DNA of 64,000 bases from JACCZX01 sp963710675 (GCA_963710675.1 CAVQBE010000021.1:124001-188000); one strand, 5' to 3'. Positions 38,557 through 49,238 are shown, counted from the first letter of the stretch. A program made the numbers and translations. The notes: generated from the letters alone by a model not told the origin.

Positions 38557-39493
38557 CTAGATCTGCTCGACGCGGTAGCCCTTGGCCTTGAGCTGCTCGA
38601 CAATGCTTTTCGGTCCCACCAGATGCAGCGACCCGACCGCGATGAAGTGCGGTCCAGGCTGCCGCAACAACTCTTCGATCTTGCGCGTCATCGCCACGTC
38701 ACGCTGATACAGAAACTTGTCGTCGAACTCGCGCTTGGCTTCCGGATCGTTAAGGCCCTTCTGATTCAGCTTGAACGCGCGTCAGCGTCGCCTTTTTTCC
38801 AGGCGCTGACGATGTCACCAATGATTTGCTGCGTGCCGTCGATATTGTCGAGGAAGTCTCGCAACATGGCGTTCTGCAGTCTGCGCGCTCAATCCATCCA
38901 ACATCGCCAGCTGCTCGTCACCGGATTCCAGTTCAACCACTCGCTTGCCGCCCGCGTTAGCTTTCTGGATCAGGTAGTTGTCGATTCCCGCGTCAGGGCT
39001 AAATCCCAGTTGCTGCAGTTTGATCGCCGCTAGAACCAGCATCGCGCCCCACGGCTTTACCTTCGCAATTGCCGCCTCGGGTACTTGGAGTTTGGCGGCT
39101 TCGGCTCCTGGTTTGCTCGTACAGTGATTTGCCAAGCCGCGTTTCGAGCGTTTCGTTGCCTGCCAGCATCATTCGCTGCACGGCGCTGGCCATATCCATC
39201 TTCGCAGCGTCGAGTTCAACCGCAAGCGTCTTCGAGTCCGCAAACGCTTTTTCGATCGTTGGGTTAAGCGGCAGCCACTCGCGCTTCCAGGCGTGCACGG
39301 TGCCCAAGCAGATAGCTGGTGCGCCCGTCCTTTTCGACCTTCCAGAACAGTCCACGATCGGTTGAACGCTGCCGACGGTATCGACTGCGCGTATGCGGAG
39401 CTCAGCGCAAGCAAACGGCATCGACGCCGAACAGCGAAAACGGTGATGACATCGGCGCCGGATGCCGCGCAAGATTCCAGTGCGCGCGCTCAT
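38557..39493 (-). CDS. TraB/GumN family protein
   Basis: The probable start is an ATG at 39493, followed by a signal-peptide-like stretch ending LALSSAYAQS. Family hallmarks are YLLGTVHAWKREWLPLNPTI near the N-terminus, AVELDAAKMD, GFSPDAGIDNYLIQKANAGG, and at the end PHFIAVGSLHLVGPKSIVEQL, the GxxH pair typical of TraB/GumN (TIKI-like) proteins. Breaks near 39350, 39120 and 38870, plus one or more around 38780, are required. About 300 residues after joining. In eukaryotic TIKI proteins the fold is a metal-dependent protease; the bacterial substrate is unknown. It directly follows the metalloprotease-like lipoprotein. Confidence 0.78.
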
Positions 39494-39513
39494 CGTTGAG
39501 TTCCCGTTCGTCT

Positions 39514-41551
39514 TCAACCAGCGTTCATTGGGTGTCCAGTGACCATGATGGCCGTGAGGAACCGACGAGCTGCGCGTGCGAGCAACGCGCGGTCGGAGAC
39601 AAAGTCGATCGGCGTGCGGAGCGCCAGCGGCGCTAACAGTCCGCCAGGCGGCGCGGGAACAATCAAATTGCTCGTCCAGGAGTCTCCGGCGCGCATCGCG
39701 ATCGGCGCCGGCAAGATTCGTCACAGCGTTCGGATCGGCCTGCAGCACCCAAGGCGCCAAGCTGCCTGCACTGCCAATTGCGCGCGCGGCTTGATCGCCG
39801 CTTCACCGATGCGTCCGCGCTGCCCGAAGCGAACGATCAGGTTCGCGCTGGTTGTCGCGGGTCCGATCTTGTCGGTGATCGCCACGTCACGGCGCCACAT
39901 GTGATTGCGCACCATCATGAATTCCTCAAACGTCATCGCAATGTCTTCGCGCGTGGTCGAGTAGTTGTATTCGTCGGTCGCACGATCGGCCGCAAAGAAA
40001 TTGGCGACATCATTCGGCGTATACGCGCGCTGCGTCGCGTCGGCCGTGGCGCCGAAGAATTTCACCTGCGCGAGGCCCGCGAGTTGTGCCGATTGCAGCG
40101 GAAAACTCGCGGTCATCTGATCGGACGGCAGTTGCTCCGCCTGGTAGCGCGGCGAGATATTCCCCCAGGCCGACAGCGAGTTGTTCAGCGAAGGGCGGAC
40201 CGAAGGCAGGCAGGAAGTCCGATGCGTGCGCGAGCTCGTGATAGAGCAGCCAACCCGCTTCGGCGAGCAGATAGGAAATATCGCGTGAAATTCTCGACGT
40301 CGCGGGAAACGGAACGAAAAATGTTCTGATTGTTCTGTGTGTAACGCCAGACGCCTGAATACATCAGGTCGCGATCGAAATCGGATCGAAAGTCAGGCGC
40401 TTCGTTGATCACATCGCGCTGTGCGGCGGTCAGCCAGAAATTTTCGGCGTCCAGATAGATCGCGCCCGTCAACGCGTAGTAAAAGCTCGGCCTGACCTGC
40501 GCGCCGATCACGATCGCGGTAACGCCATTGAACAGCCGCAGCATGTCCTGCGATGCCTGCGTCCGCAGCAGCTGTTCGAATGTTTCTCCCATCCAGTCGT
40601 GCGACACGACGACACGATCCATGATCTGGTCGACTGTCGGAACCGCACCTGCCGTTGTCTGGTGCAGAAACGGCAGCGTCGACAGCGGGCACAAATTGGT
40701 TGACGCCGCCGGTGTATTGCAAATTGGCTTCGTAGGTGCAGCGCACGAGCACACCCGCAAATGGACCGCCCGCTCGATACGGATACGTGCGTGATACGTG
40801 CAGGTCGCTGAACACGAACGGCAAGCTGCCGCTCGGATCCGGCGGCGCCTGCGCGTAGTTTTCGACCAGCACGAACACTCGTCAGTGTCGGTCGCGCCAC
40901 TCGCCGTGCGGCGCGTCACGCGAAACGTCAGCGCGGTGTCGCGCGTGACCTCGGGCGCAACGAACAACACGCGGTTCGGATCGCTCGACATCGAGCGTGA
41001 CCTGCGGCCCGGAGGTCTGCGTCCATGTGTTGGTTTCGCCGGCGGCCAATGCCGGCCACGCACGCAACGACACGTTGCCGCCTTCGCGCGCGGCGTGGTC
41101 GACACGCACCAACACCGCGACCGGTGCCGACGGCGCGACAGCGTTGACGCTGACGATTGCCGTCTGCTGCGCGCCAGCTGCGTCAAGAAAGCGTGACCGA
41201 GAAACTATAGGTGCCGGCGCTTGGCGGCTCAAAACTGATTGCCTGCGTCTTCGCCGAAAGCAGCGAGACGCAGGCCCCGCCGTTTGCGTCCATTGCACAT
41301 TGCTGACGGGCCGCTGCAACCGGCGAGCACCGCGCCAGCCGCCTTGCCGACCGCACGCTCGCATCGGCCAGGACCGAAAACGCTGCGGTCCCGGCGCATG
41401 TCGCTTGGCAAAAGCGACCGCCGACTGCGGAGGAGCGGGCACCGGCGCGGTGTTCGAATCGTGCCGCGCCACCGCACGCCGTCAACACAAGACGCAAGCG
41501 CGAATAAGCAAAGCGAACGACAGGCGAATCGAGCTGCAGCGGAGCGTTCAT
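39514..41551 (-). CDS. Large lipoprotein with HELAH zinc-protease motif and Ig-like repeats
   Basis: The start at 41551 (MNAPLQLDSPVV) leads to the lipobox-like RLVLTACGGAA. Two Ig/PKD-like repeats follow, each with a WTQTxGP signature: NVQWTQTAGPACVSLLSAKT and NTWTQTSGPQVTLDV. A catalytic-type region then has VVSHDWMGETFEQLL, QVRPSFYYALTGAIYLDAEN and, at 40226-40240, the zincin motif YHELAHASDFLPAFG. Downstream EYNYSTTREDIAMTFEEFMM may supply the third zinc ligand Glu. At least five frame breaks occur. The joined protein is about 660 residues. Together this suggests an outer-membrane or periplasmic peptidase; activity is inference. Confidence 0.65.
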
Positions 41552-41654
41552 TTGCGCATGGAATCGAAGTGTGTGAACAGGACAGTAGCGAGGATCATGA
41601 GTCACGTCAATGCCGCGCATGTCCTAATACGTGCAGCGCAACTCTTAACGGCCA

Positions 41655-43206
41655 TCAAGCGCGCCAGACAGCCCATCCTCCCACCGCAACGACCAACCGC
41701 GAGCAGCAACGTCGCGACTGCGTACCAGATGTTGGTCAACCGTTGCTCACGGCGCAACATCCGCACTTCGTTGATCAGTTGTCCGTCATCATGATGCCGT
41801 GTCAACGCGGCGTGCATCAATCGCGGCAGTTGCGGTAGTAGATAAGTCCATTGCATCGCCTCGCGCTTCAGTCTTTCTTCCATACCGCGCCAACCGATCT
41901 GGTCCTCCATCCACCGTTCGAGAAAGGGCTTAGCGGTTTTCCATAGGTCGAGCTCGGGATCCAGCTGGCGTCCGAGGCCTTCGATATTGAGCAACGTTTT
42001 CTGCAGCAATACCAGCTGCGGCTGCACTTCGACGTTAAAGCGCTGCGACGCCTGGAACAGCCGCAGCAGAACCTGGCCAAGCGAGATGTCCTTCAGAGGT
42101 TTGTCGAACACCGGCTCGCAACACGCGCGTACAGCGCTCTCAAGCTCATCGACGCGGGTGTCTGCAGGCACCCAGCCCGATTCGATATGAAGCTCGGCGA
42201 CTCGCTTGTAGTCGTGCTGAAAGAACGCGAGAAAGTTCTGCGCCAGATAGTTCTTGTCGCTCTCGCTCAACGTTCCGACGATGCCGAAGTCGAGCCCGAT
42301 GTATTTGTTGAAATCGTCGCCTTCGACGCCGACCAGAATGTTGCCGGGGTGCATGTCGGCGTGAAAGAACGCATGGTCAAAGACCTGCGTGAAGAAAATG
42401 GTTACGCCGTCGCGCGAGAGCTTCTTGATGTCGATGCCCGCTTGCAGCAGCCGATCCATTCGGCTGATAGGAATTCCGGACATACGTTGCATCACCAGCA
42501 CGTTGTCGCTGCAGTAGTCGAAGTACATCTCAGGCACGACGAATAGCGGCGAGCCTTCAAAGTTTCGCCGCAGCTGCGACGCATTCGCCGCTTCGCGCAT
42601 CAAATCCAGTTCGTCGTGCAGATAGCGGTCGAATTCACGGACGACTGCGTGCGGCCGCAGACGCTTCCCGTCTCGCCATAGCCTCTCAACCAAACGCGCG
42701 GCGGTGTCGAGCAGCGACAGATCCTTCTCGATCGCCTGCAGCATGTTTGGCCGCAACACCTTGACCGCGACTTCCTTGCCGGCGTGCGCACCTTCCTTCA
42801 GCACCGCAAAGTGCACCTGCGCGATCGAGGCCGACGCCACCGGCTCCCGATCGAACGAAGAAAACACTGCATCGATCGGGCGGCGCAGTCCGCGTTCAAT
42901 CTCGCGCATTGCAACTTCGGATGCAAAAGGCGGCACGCGGTCCTGCAGTCGCGCAAGTTCGTCGGCCATATCGGGCGGCAACAAATCGCGCCGCGTCGAC
43001 AGCACCTGTCCGAACTTGACGAAAATGGGACCGAGGTCCTCGAGGGCACGCCGCAGCCGAACGGCGCGAGGCTCGCGCGGTGCGCCAAAGGTCGTCCAAT
43101 CGACCAGCCGCACCAGCGCACGATTTTTCAAACTCGTTACGACGATTTCATCAAGGCGGTAGCGCCAGACGACCGCCAGGATGCGAATGAGACGCAGGAG
43201 CCGCAT
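41655..43206 (-). CDS. ubiB: Ubiquinone biosynthesis atypical kinase UbiB
   Basis: ABC1/ADCK-type protein needed for ubiquinone synthesis. It opens MRLLRLIRILAVVWRYRLDE. KxGQ motif region: LGPIFVKFGQVLSTRRDLLP; Ala-rich nucleotide loop VASASIAQVHFAVLKEG; catalytic HADMHPGNILV and metal-binding GLDFGIVGTL. The frame as read runs to 41602, but removing one surplus base near 41693 gives the usual membrane tail AVVVAVGGWAVWRA and a stop at 41655, used here. About 517 residues. It is the last gene of the DUF971-ubiE-Tim44-ubiJ-ubiB block. Confidence 0.92.
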
Positions 43207-43249
43207 GGGCGGCGATTGTAGGGTGTGCGACGGCTGACTACGGCTCGCG

Positions 43250-43832
43250 TTAAGCGCGCGTCAGCAGGTCAATTCGCTTTTCAATCCGCACGACTGCGTC
43301 GCGCAGCTGATTGACATCCTGGTTGAAACTGTCGAGATCATCGCGGCCGACCACCATCGGATTTTCGGTCACGACATAGTGAGCAGTGTTATCGAGCATG
43401 TTTTCGGCGATCTGCTTCCACTGCGTTGCGCTCGCCCGCATAAATCCCACCAGGCGTTGTGCGGCAGCATCGCCGATAAAGCGCGAAAGTTCCTCCTCCG
43501 GCTCGGGTCGCAGGTTCTGCAACACGAAGGCCAGCGCTTGCGCAAACTCGGCATCTCCACTGAGGCGCACGTCCTTCATCGCTGCTTGCGGGTCCAGCAT
43601 TGCAAGCGGCAACGAAGAGAGCGCCACACCGATCGTGACAGCCGGCTCTGCCGTATGTCGCCACGTCGAACGTTCCGCCGTCGGTCACTTGCAACGTCAA
43701 ACCAAAAGGTGCCGCATCGAAGCGGGCGCTGCGGCCCGCGAACGGTGCGAGCTTGTCGCGCGCCCACTGTTCTCGCGCCAACATGCGGTTAAGCAGCGCG
43801 ATTGCGGCTGAGCTTGCTATCTGATCGATCAT
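43250..43832 (-). CDS. ubiJ: Ubiquinone biosynthesis accessory factor UbiJ (SCP2 domain)
   Basis: The N-terminus MIDQIASSAAIALLNRMLAR and GRSARFDAAPFGLTLQVTD form the SCP2-like lipid-binding fold. After a frame break at 43644 (one surplus base) the reading continues VTIGVALSSLPLAMLDPQAA and GDAEFAQALAFVLQNLR, then EEELSRFIGDAAAQRLVGFM. The C-terminal helix VNQLRDAVVRIEKRIDLLT is a coiled coil, as in other UbiJ proteins. About 193 residues. It lies 43 bases upstream of ubiB. UbiJ binds ubiquinone intermediates and helps organise the Ubi complex. Confidence 0.88.
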
Positions 43833-43849
43833 CGCCGGCGGAAGTGAAA

Positions 43850-43869
43850 GAGGGCGCCGCGGCGCCCTC
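43850..43869 (-). terminator. Hairpin between the Tim44-like gene and ubiJ
   Basis: A perfect nine-base inverted repeat (GAGGGCGCC / GGCGCCCTC) with a two-base centre, 20 bases past the Tim44-like stop on the minus strand. Only three T residues follow, so it may attenuate rather than fully terminate before ubiJ. Confidence 0.5.
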
Positions 43870-43889
43870 CGACTTGCATCGACATGCGT

Positions 43890-44876
43890 TCAAGCCAGCT
43901 GCTGTATGCCGGCGAGAACCCAACCGCCGCCGCGCACTGGCTTAGCCAGATTCCACACTTCGGACACGCGTTCGATCTCTCCATCGACTTTCAGCGTGCC
44001 GTCGAACTTGACGCTGGCGATGTGCTCATCGGCGTTCGATTCGATGCCCAGCAAGTCCGCATCGAGAGTTACGACTTCGGTGCTTGACTTGCCACCGCGG
44101 GCCCGCAGCTCGTGCGTCAGCGCGATGAACATGTCGTTACTGGTGAACTCGGATAGTTCGGCGAGATCACCACTGTCCCACGCTTCCTGCAGCTTGACGT
44201 AGTTCGCTTTGGCTGCGTTCAAAAAGCTCGGGCTGTCGAAACCTGCAGGAATTCCCCATGGGGCGCTGCCCGCTGCGCCATTGCCCCGCGCAAACTGCTC
44301 CATCGCCGAGCCAGGACGCGCACCCGGCGACAACTGAACGGGCGCCGTGCGATCAGGCACCGGGGCACTCTCATAGCCGACGTGTTTGTACGTACCCGGC
44401 GAACCCGCACTCGAAGCAGAAGTCGGGCGGTCTGCGCCGCTGTAGGCGGGTTGCGGAGTCCCGCCGCGCATGCGACGCATTACAAAGCCCGCGATCATTA
44501 ACAGGGCCATGCCAACCAGCAGCACTGTTAAGAACATCGTGAGCGCTTCACCGAATCCCAAGTACGACGCCAGCGCGGCGATGCCCAAGCCCGCCGCCAA
44601 CCCCATTAAGGCACCGCGCCACGGACTGCGCGGCGCTACGGCAGGCGCACCAGGACGGGGTGCGGCAGTGGCCGCCGGTGCTTGTTGCTGATTGCCCGCC
44701 TGCGGCGTTTGCTGTTGCGGCGGTGTCGCCTGCCGTTGCTGAACAGGCGTCGACTGCCGGCCGAGGTTCTTGCCTCCACCAAAGCGGCGCTGCGCGTCCG
44801 CATCAAAGGCAAAAGTCGCGGCGACGAGACCGACCATCAATGCGGCCAGAGTCTTGGTTGCAAGCAAATGTGTCAT
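43890..44876 (-). CDS. Tim44-like domain membrane protein
   Basis: The start at 44876 (MTHLLATKTLAALMVG) has a GGAGGTCAC site. A signal peptide ends about FDADAQ, followed by a Gln/Pro-rich linker, two membrane segments (WRGALMGLAAGLGIAALASYL and ALTMFLTVLLVGMALLMIAGF) and a C-terminal Tim44-like domain: FLNAAKANYVKLQEAWDSGD, FTSNDMFIALTHELRARGG and SVKFDGTLKVDG ending VWNLAKPVRGGGWVLAGIQQ. 328 residues, intact. It sits between ubiE and ubiJ, an arrangement conserved in many betaproteobacteria; its connection with quinone synthesis is unproven. Confidence 0.88.
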   Translation of the reverse strand: MTHLLATKTLAALMVGLVAATFAFDADAQRRFGGGKNLGRQSTPVQQRQATPPQQQTPQAGNQQQAPAATAAPRPGAPAVAPRSPWRGALMGLAAGLGIAALASYLGFGEALTMFLTVLLVGMALLMIAGFVMRRMRGGTPQPAYSGADRPTSASSAGSPGTYKHVGYESAPVPDRTAPVQLSPGARPGSAMEQFARGNGAAGSAPWGIPAGFDSPSFLNAAKANYVKLQEAWDSGDLAELSEFTSNDMFIALTHELRARGGKSSTEVVTLDADLLGIESNADEHIASVKFDGTLKVDGEIERVSEVWNLAKPVRGGGWVLAGIQQLA

Positions 44877-44889
44877 GTGACCTCCACTA

Positions 44890-45630
44890 CTAATACTTCG
44901 TGCCGACATGCAGTGCGCATACACCGGCGGTGAGATTGAACCATTGGACGCTATCGAACCCTGCATGTTCCATCATTTTGGCCAATTCGTCTTGCGGCGG
45001 ATGCACGCGCACTGATTCGGCCAGATAGCGATAACTTTCGGCATCCTTAGCAATCTTTTTGCCCAGCCAGGGCAGTACGTTGAGCGAATACGCGTCGTAT
45101 ATGGGGGCGATTGGCTGCCACACACGCGAAAATTCGAGCACCAGCAGTCGACCGCCCGGCTTGAGCACTCGCTGCATCTCGGCCAAGGCAGCGTCCTTGT
45201 GCGTCATGTTGCGCAGCCCGAATGCGACCGATAGGAGATCGAAGTATCCCGAGGCAAACGGCAGGCGCTCGGCGTCGCACTGCGCCAGAGGAAGCATCTG
45301 GCCGCGATCGAGCAGACGGTCGCGACCTTCTGCCAACATCGACGCGTTAATGTCGGTCAACCACACTTCGCCCGTTGCACCGGCGTGTTCGGCAAACGCA
45401 CTTGCGAGGTCGCCGGTTCCACCCGCGATATCTAGCACCTTCATTCCTGCGCGCACATTGGCCTGGCGCACCGCAAACGCTTTCCATAGCCGGTGCAATC
45501 CGGCCGACATCACGTCGTTCATCAGGTCGTACTTCGACGCGACCGAATCGAACACGCCCGCAACGCGCCGCGACTTTTCCGATTCGTCCACCTCGCTGAA
45601 GCCGAAGTGTGTCGTTGATGGCTTATCCAT
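44890..45630 (-). CDS. ubiE: Ubiquinone/menaquinone C-methyltransferase
   Basis: The start at 45630 gives MDKPSTTHFGFSEVDESEK, typical of UbiE, followed by the UbiE signature VFDSVASKYDLMNDVMSAGL. SAM motif I is VLDIAGGTGDLASAFA, post-I WLTDINASML, and the second UbiE signature LLSVAFGLRNMTHKDAALAE is complete. The frame is intact at 246 residues. It overlaps the DUF971 gene by eight bases and is followed 14 bases later by the Tim44-like gene. It methylates the quinone ring carbon in ubiquinone synthesis. Confidence 0.94.
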   Translation of the reverse strand: MDKPSTTHFGFSEVDESEKSRRVAGVFDSVASKYDLMNDVMSAGLHRLWKAFAVRQANVRAGMKVLDIAGGTGDLASAFAEHAGATGEVWLTDINASMLAEGRDRLLDRGQMLPLAQCDAERLPFASGYFDLLSVAFGLRNMTHKDAALAEMQRVLKPGGRLLVLEFSRVWQPIAPIYDAYSLNVLPWLGKKIAKDAESYRYLAESVRVHPPQDELAKMMEHAGFDSVQWFNLTAGVCALHVGTKY

Positions 45631-46042
45631 GATGCCCACAACCCGACGCGCCCGGCGGAGCAGCATTTGCCGCGGGCACCGAGTCGCGGCTGGCGCCTGC
45701 CGCTTTGAGTTGCTGCAGGTATTCATCCCATAGGCGGTCCTGATTGGCGCCCAGCTCGTACAAATATTCCCACGAATAAATTCCGCTCGAATGGCCGTCC
45801 GAAAAAAGCGGCTGCACTGCGTAGTGGCCGATCGGCTGCACTTCAGTGATCGTCACATTGCGCTTCCCCGTCTGCAACGTTCCCTGGCCTGGACCATGAC
45901 CACGCACCTCGGCCGACGGCGAATGCACGCGCATGAATTCGAACGGCAGCCTGAAGCTTCGGCCATCATCGAACTCGATCTCGAAGACGCGAGATGCGGA
46001 GTGCAGCGTGATATTGATCGGCGCGGGTACGTGCGATGCCAT
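45623..46042 (-). CDS. DUF971 (gamma-butyrobetaine hydroxylase-like N-terminal) protein
   Basis: Start at the ATG at 46042, 15 bases after the tRNA 3' end. The 139-residue protein has the DUF971 core: ITLHSASRVFEIEFDDGRSF, LPFEFMRVHSPSAEVRGHG, VTITEVQPIGHYAVQPLFSD and GIYSWEYLYELG. The C-terminus is Ala/Gly rich with GCGHHG, a possible metal-binding end seen in related proteins. It is the first gene of the ubi block and overlaps ubiE. Family members are linked to iron-sulfur proteins, but the role here is not defined. Confidence 0.87.
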   Translation of the reverse strand: MASHVPAPINITLHSASRVFEIEFDDGRSFRLPFEFMRVHSPSAEVRGHGPGQGTLQTGKRNVTITEVQPIGHYAVQPLFSDGHSSGIYSWEYLYELGANQDRLWDEYLQQLKAAGASRDSVPAANAAPPGASGCGHHG

Positions 46043-46056
46043 GGACAGCGTGCGAG

Positions 46057-46132
46057 TGGCGCGCCCGGCGGGATTCGAACCCACGACCCCTGGCTTCGGA
46101 GGCCAGTACTCTATCCACTGAGCTACGGGCGC
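46057..46132 (-). tRNA. tRNA-Arg (anticodon CCG)
   Basis: A complete cloverleaf on the minus strand. The acceptor stem GCGCCCG pairs with CGGGCGC, the D arm has AGCTCAGTGGATAGAGT, the anticodon arm TGGC-CTCCGAA-GCCA gives CCG, and the T arm GTGGGTTCGAATCCCGC is standard. The discriminator G and the CCA end are encoded (46060-46057). No integrase or direct-repeat attachment copy is seen nearby. Confidence 0.95.
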
Positions 46133-46223
46133 AGATAGGTGTGCAATGGTAGCGTGGCGAGCGCAGCGATGCTCGCCTGCGACCGACGCCGTTATACTTT
46201 CGCGCCTCGCACCGGAGCGTTCG

Positions 46224-47084
46224 ATGTCGCAACACGACAATTCCCTGATCAAAACACCGCGTCAACTGATTATCGTTGTTGCACTGGCGTTCACCGTGCC
46301 GGTGATACTGATCATTCTGCTTGCGACGTATGTTGTCGCGCAGCACGACCAGCGGAAGCGCGGGCTCCGATGCGATGAGCGAAACAGCGATTGCTGAGCG
46401 CATGCGGCCGGTGGGGATGGTGGCGTTTGCGGATTCAAGTGCGTGCGAGGCCTTTGCAGACCGGAGAAGCGGTTTACACGGCAGCATGCAGCGCGTGTCA
46501 CGCTGCTGGACTAGCGGGAGCACCGCGCACGGGCGACGCCGCCGCGTGGGCACCGCGCATCAAACAAGGATTTGATCTGCTGGTGAAACATGCAGTCGAA
46601 GGGTTCAAAGCGATGCCGCCAAAGGGCGGCAATCGAATCTGGACTCGATCGAGGTCGCGCGCGCCGTTGCGTTCATGGGCAATCAGTCGGGGGGCAAATT
46701 CAAGGAGCCTGCGGCACCGGCGGGAAGTGCGGCGCCAAGCGCAACGACTCCGCAACGCCTGCCGCCAGCATGGCAGCCGTGACCGCGCCGGCCACGTCGC
46801 CGGGCCCAGTTGCTAGCGCGAAGGGCGCAGCGGTCAGCGCGAAGGCCTGATGGTGCAAAAGTGTATGCGTCGGGCTGCAACGTGTGTCATGCCGCCGGCG
46901 TTGCCGGCGCACCGAAGTTCGGTGACAAGGCAGCCTGGGCACCACGGCTCGGGCAGGGCTCGACGCGCTAACGGCGTCAGTCATTAAAGGCAAGGGTGCG
47001 ATGCCGCCGCGCGGGGCCGTCGCCAATGCCAGCGATGCCGAACTGCGCGCCGCCGTCGAACACATGGTGGCGGCAGCTAAGTAA
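46224..47084 (+). CDS. Membrane-anchored diheme cytochrome c
   Basis: The start at 46224 (MSQHDNSLIKTPRQLIIVVA) opens into a single N-terminal membrane anchor. Two c5-type domains follow, each with a heme motif: ACSACHAAGLAGAPRTGDAA near 46480 and GCNVCHAAGVAGAPKFGDKA near 46880. Each also has its distal ligand region (KAMPPKGG and GAMPPRGA). The domains are clearly homologous, indicating an internal duplication. A linker rich in Ala/Ser/Pro separates them. Several frame breaks occur (near 46390, 46650, 46740 and 46970). It probably carries electrons in the periplasm toward a terminal oxidase; the partner is unknown. Confidence 0.8.
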
Positions 47085-47114
47085 AGCCGTCGCGTTCGAA
47101 GATCACGGACGGCT

Positions 47115-49169
47115 CTACAGCTCCAGCGGATCGACTTCGATATTCCATCGCAATGCTGTGCGCTTTTCGCGCAACGCAGCGAGCCAGCCGCCCAGTAGCG
47201 TGTGCAGTTGCGCGCGCTGGTCCGCTTCGATCAGCAATTGCGCGCGGGATACACCGGCCAATCGCTGCAACGACATCGGCACCGGATCAAACAGGCGCAC
47301 GTGCGATGCGGCGACCGCGAACTGTTGCAGCGCTTGTTCACGTGCGGCGCGCAAGAAATCGAGCGCGCTCTGCATCGTCCGCGCCTCTGCGGTCATCAGC
47401 GCTTGATGCGTGGACGGCGGCATGCGCGCGGCTTGGCGCTCGGCGAGTTGCGCTTCTGCAAACTGCGAGTAGTCGTGCCGCGCGAGTGCGGCAAACAGCG
47501 GATGGGCGGGGAAACTGTGTCTGAACCAGCACGCGGCTTGGCAGTCCAGCTCGACCGGCCCGTCCGGAGACCTGCATCAATGTGGCAAACAAGCGCTCTG
47601 GTGCGCGAAAGTCGTGCGACGCCAGCTGCCCATCGGGATTGAGCACGACGACCAGCGAAACGCGCTGAAAATCGTGTCCTTTCGCGATCATCTGCGTGCC
47701 GACGAGCACATCGACCTCGCCCGCATGTACCGCATCGAGCGCCTTTTTGGCAGCGTGGCGCTTTCCGCGTCGAATCGCGATCGATACGCGCAATCTTCGC
47801 TGCCGGCAACAATGCACGCAACGTTTCCTCAATGCGCTGCGTGCCCTGACCCACGGCTTTCAAGTTCTGATTACCGCATGTCGGGCAAGCGCGCGGCACC
47901 GGGGCCGTGTATCCGCAATGATGACAGCGCAGCGAGCGATCAAGCTTGTGGAAAACCGCAAACGTCGAACAATGCGGGCATTTTGATAGCCAGCCGCACG
48001 ATTCGCATGTCACCACTGGCGCGTAGCCACGACGATTCAGAAATACAAGCGATTGTTCGCCGCGATCGAACGTATCCGTCAGGGCCTGCGCAATCGGCGC
48101 CGACAATCCATTGCTGCGGCTTGTGCACGCGCGCATCGATCAGCTCGAGAGCGGGTCGCGCCTGCAGAGAGTCGCCCATGCCAACGCGCTCGGTCAATTG
48201 CAGCAACCGATAGCGGCCGGACCTGTGCCTGCGCCCAGCTCTCGATCGAAGGCGTGGCGGAGCCCAGCACGATCGGAATGTCGAGCAACTGCGCGCGTTT
48301 GACTGCGAGATCGCGCGCGGAATAGCGCACGCCTTCGCCGGCTTTGTACGACGGGTCATGCTCCTCATCGATCACGATGATCGAGAGGTTGCGGCATCGA
48401 ACTGAACACGGCGAGCCGCGTGCCGACCACGATGCGCGCGCGCCCTTCGTGCGCCGCCAACCAGCCGCGGCGCGTTCGGTATCTGCGAGGTTGCTGTGCA
48501 ATGCCACTACATACTCGTTCGGAAAGCGTGCGCGCAACAACGATTCAAGTTGCGGCGTCAGATTAATTTCCGGCACCAGCAGCAACGCCTGCGCAGTCGG
48601 ATCCGCCGCGAGCCTGCGCGCAATTGCGCTTAGATAGACCTCGGTCTTGCCGCTGCCCGTGACGCCGAAGAGCAGATGCGGTGCGTACCCTTCACTGTTG
48701 ATCACGGCATCGATCGCCGCGAACTGTTGCGCTGTGTGAACAAGATTCTGCGCACCGGATTCGGCCCACCGCGTTGACATTTGCGCGCGCAATCCCGCGA
48801 GCGATCGTGCGTACCGGGCACCAGGAACGCTGCGAAAAGCGCGCGGCAGCGCCGGAAGAGCGACTTCCCCCCACCCATGCTGGTAATAGTCGGCGGCAAA
48901 GCGCGTGAGTTGCAGCCAGTGTGGGTTTAGCGGCGTCGATCTCCGTAAGAGCGCGCGTGATCGGCTTGATCTTGCTCGAGGTCGATCGTTGGGCGGTCCA
49001 ACCCAACGACGATGCCGACCCTGGAATTTCGGCCCAGCGGAACAACGCACCGGAGCCCCGTGGCGAATAAGCGCCGCAACTTCGGGAGGAAGCGAGTAGT
49101 CGAGTGCCTGACGCCCGGGAGGTCGACGATGACTTGCGCGAACGGAGATTCAATCTCCGCGTTGCTCAT
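47115..49169 (-). CDS. priA: Primosomal replication helicase PriA
   Basis: The start at 49169 (MSNAEIESPFAQVIVDLPG) begins the 3'-DNA-binding domain with GLRCVVPLGRNSRVGIVVGL. The helicase core has LLFGVTGSGKTEVYLSAIAR and VIDEEHDPSYKAGEGVRYSA. The zinc-binding part shows CESCGWLSKCPHCSTF and CHHCGYTAPVPRACPTCG. It ends in NIEVDPLEL. Pieces lie in all frames, with breaks near 48950, 48720, 48400, 48200, 48080, 47770 and 47560. PriA restarts stalled forks. It is downstream of hemE, with a 323-base gap between. Confidence 0.88.
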
Positions 49170-49238
49170 CAGAGCGAAGCGTGAAGAACGGCGATTAAGT
49201 AGTTGATTTAATAAAGACGCTGCAGACGTGAAGGGCCT

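Noticed and set aside
46057..46132. tRNA-Arg as an integration site for a mobile element
   Set aside because: No integrase, no repeated tRNA 3' end and no shift in gene content are seen on either side.
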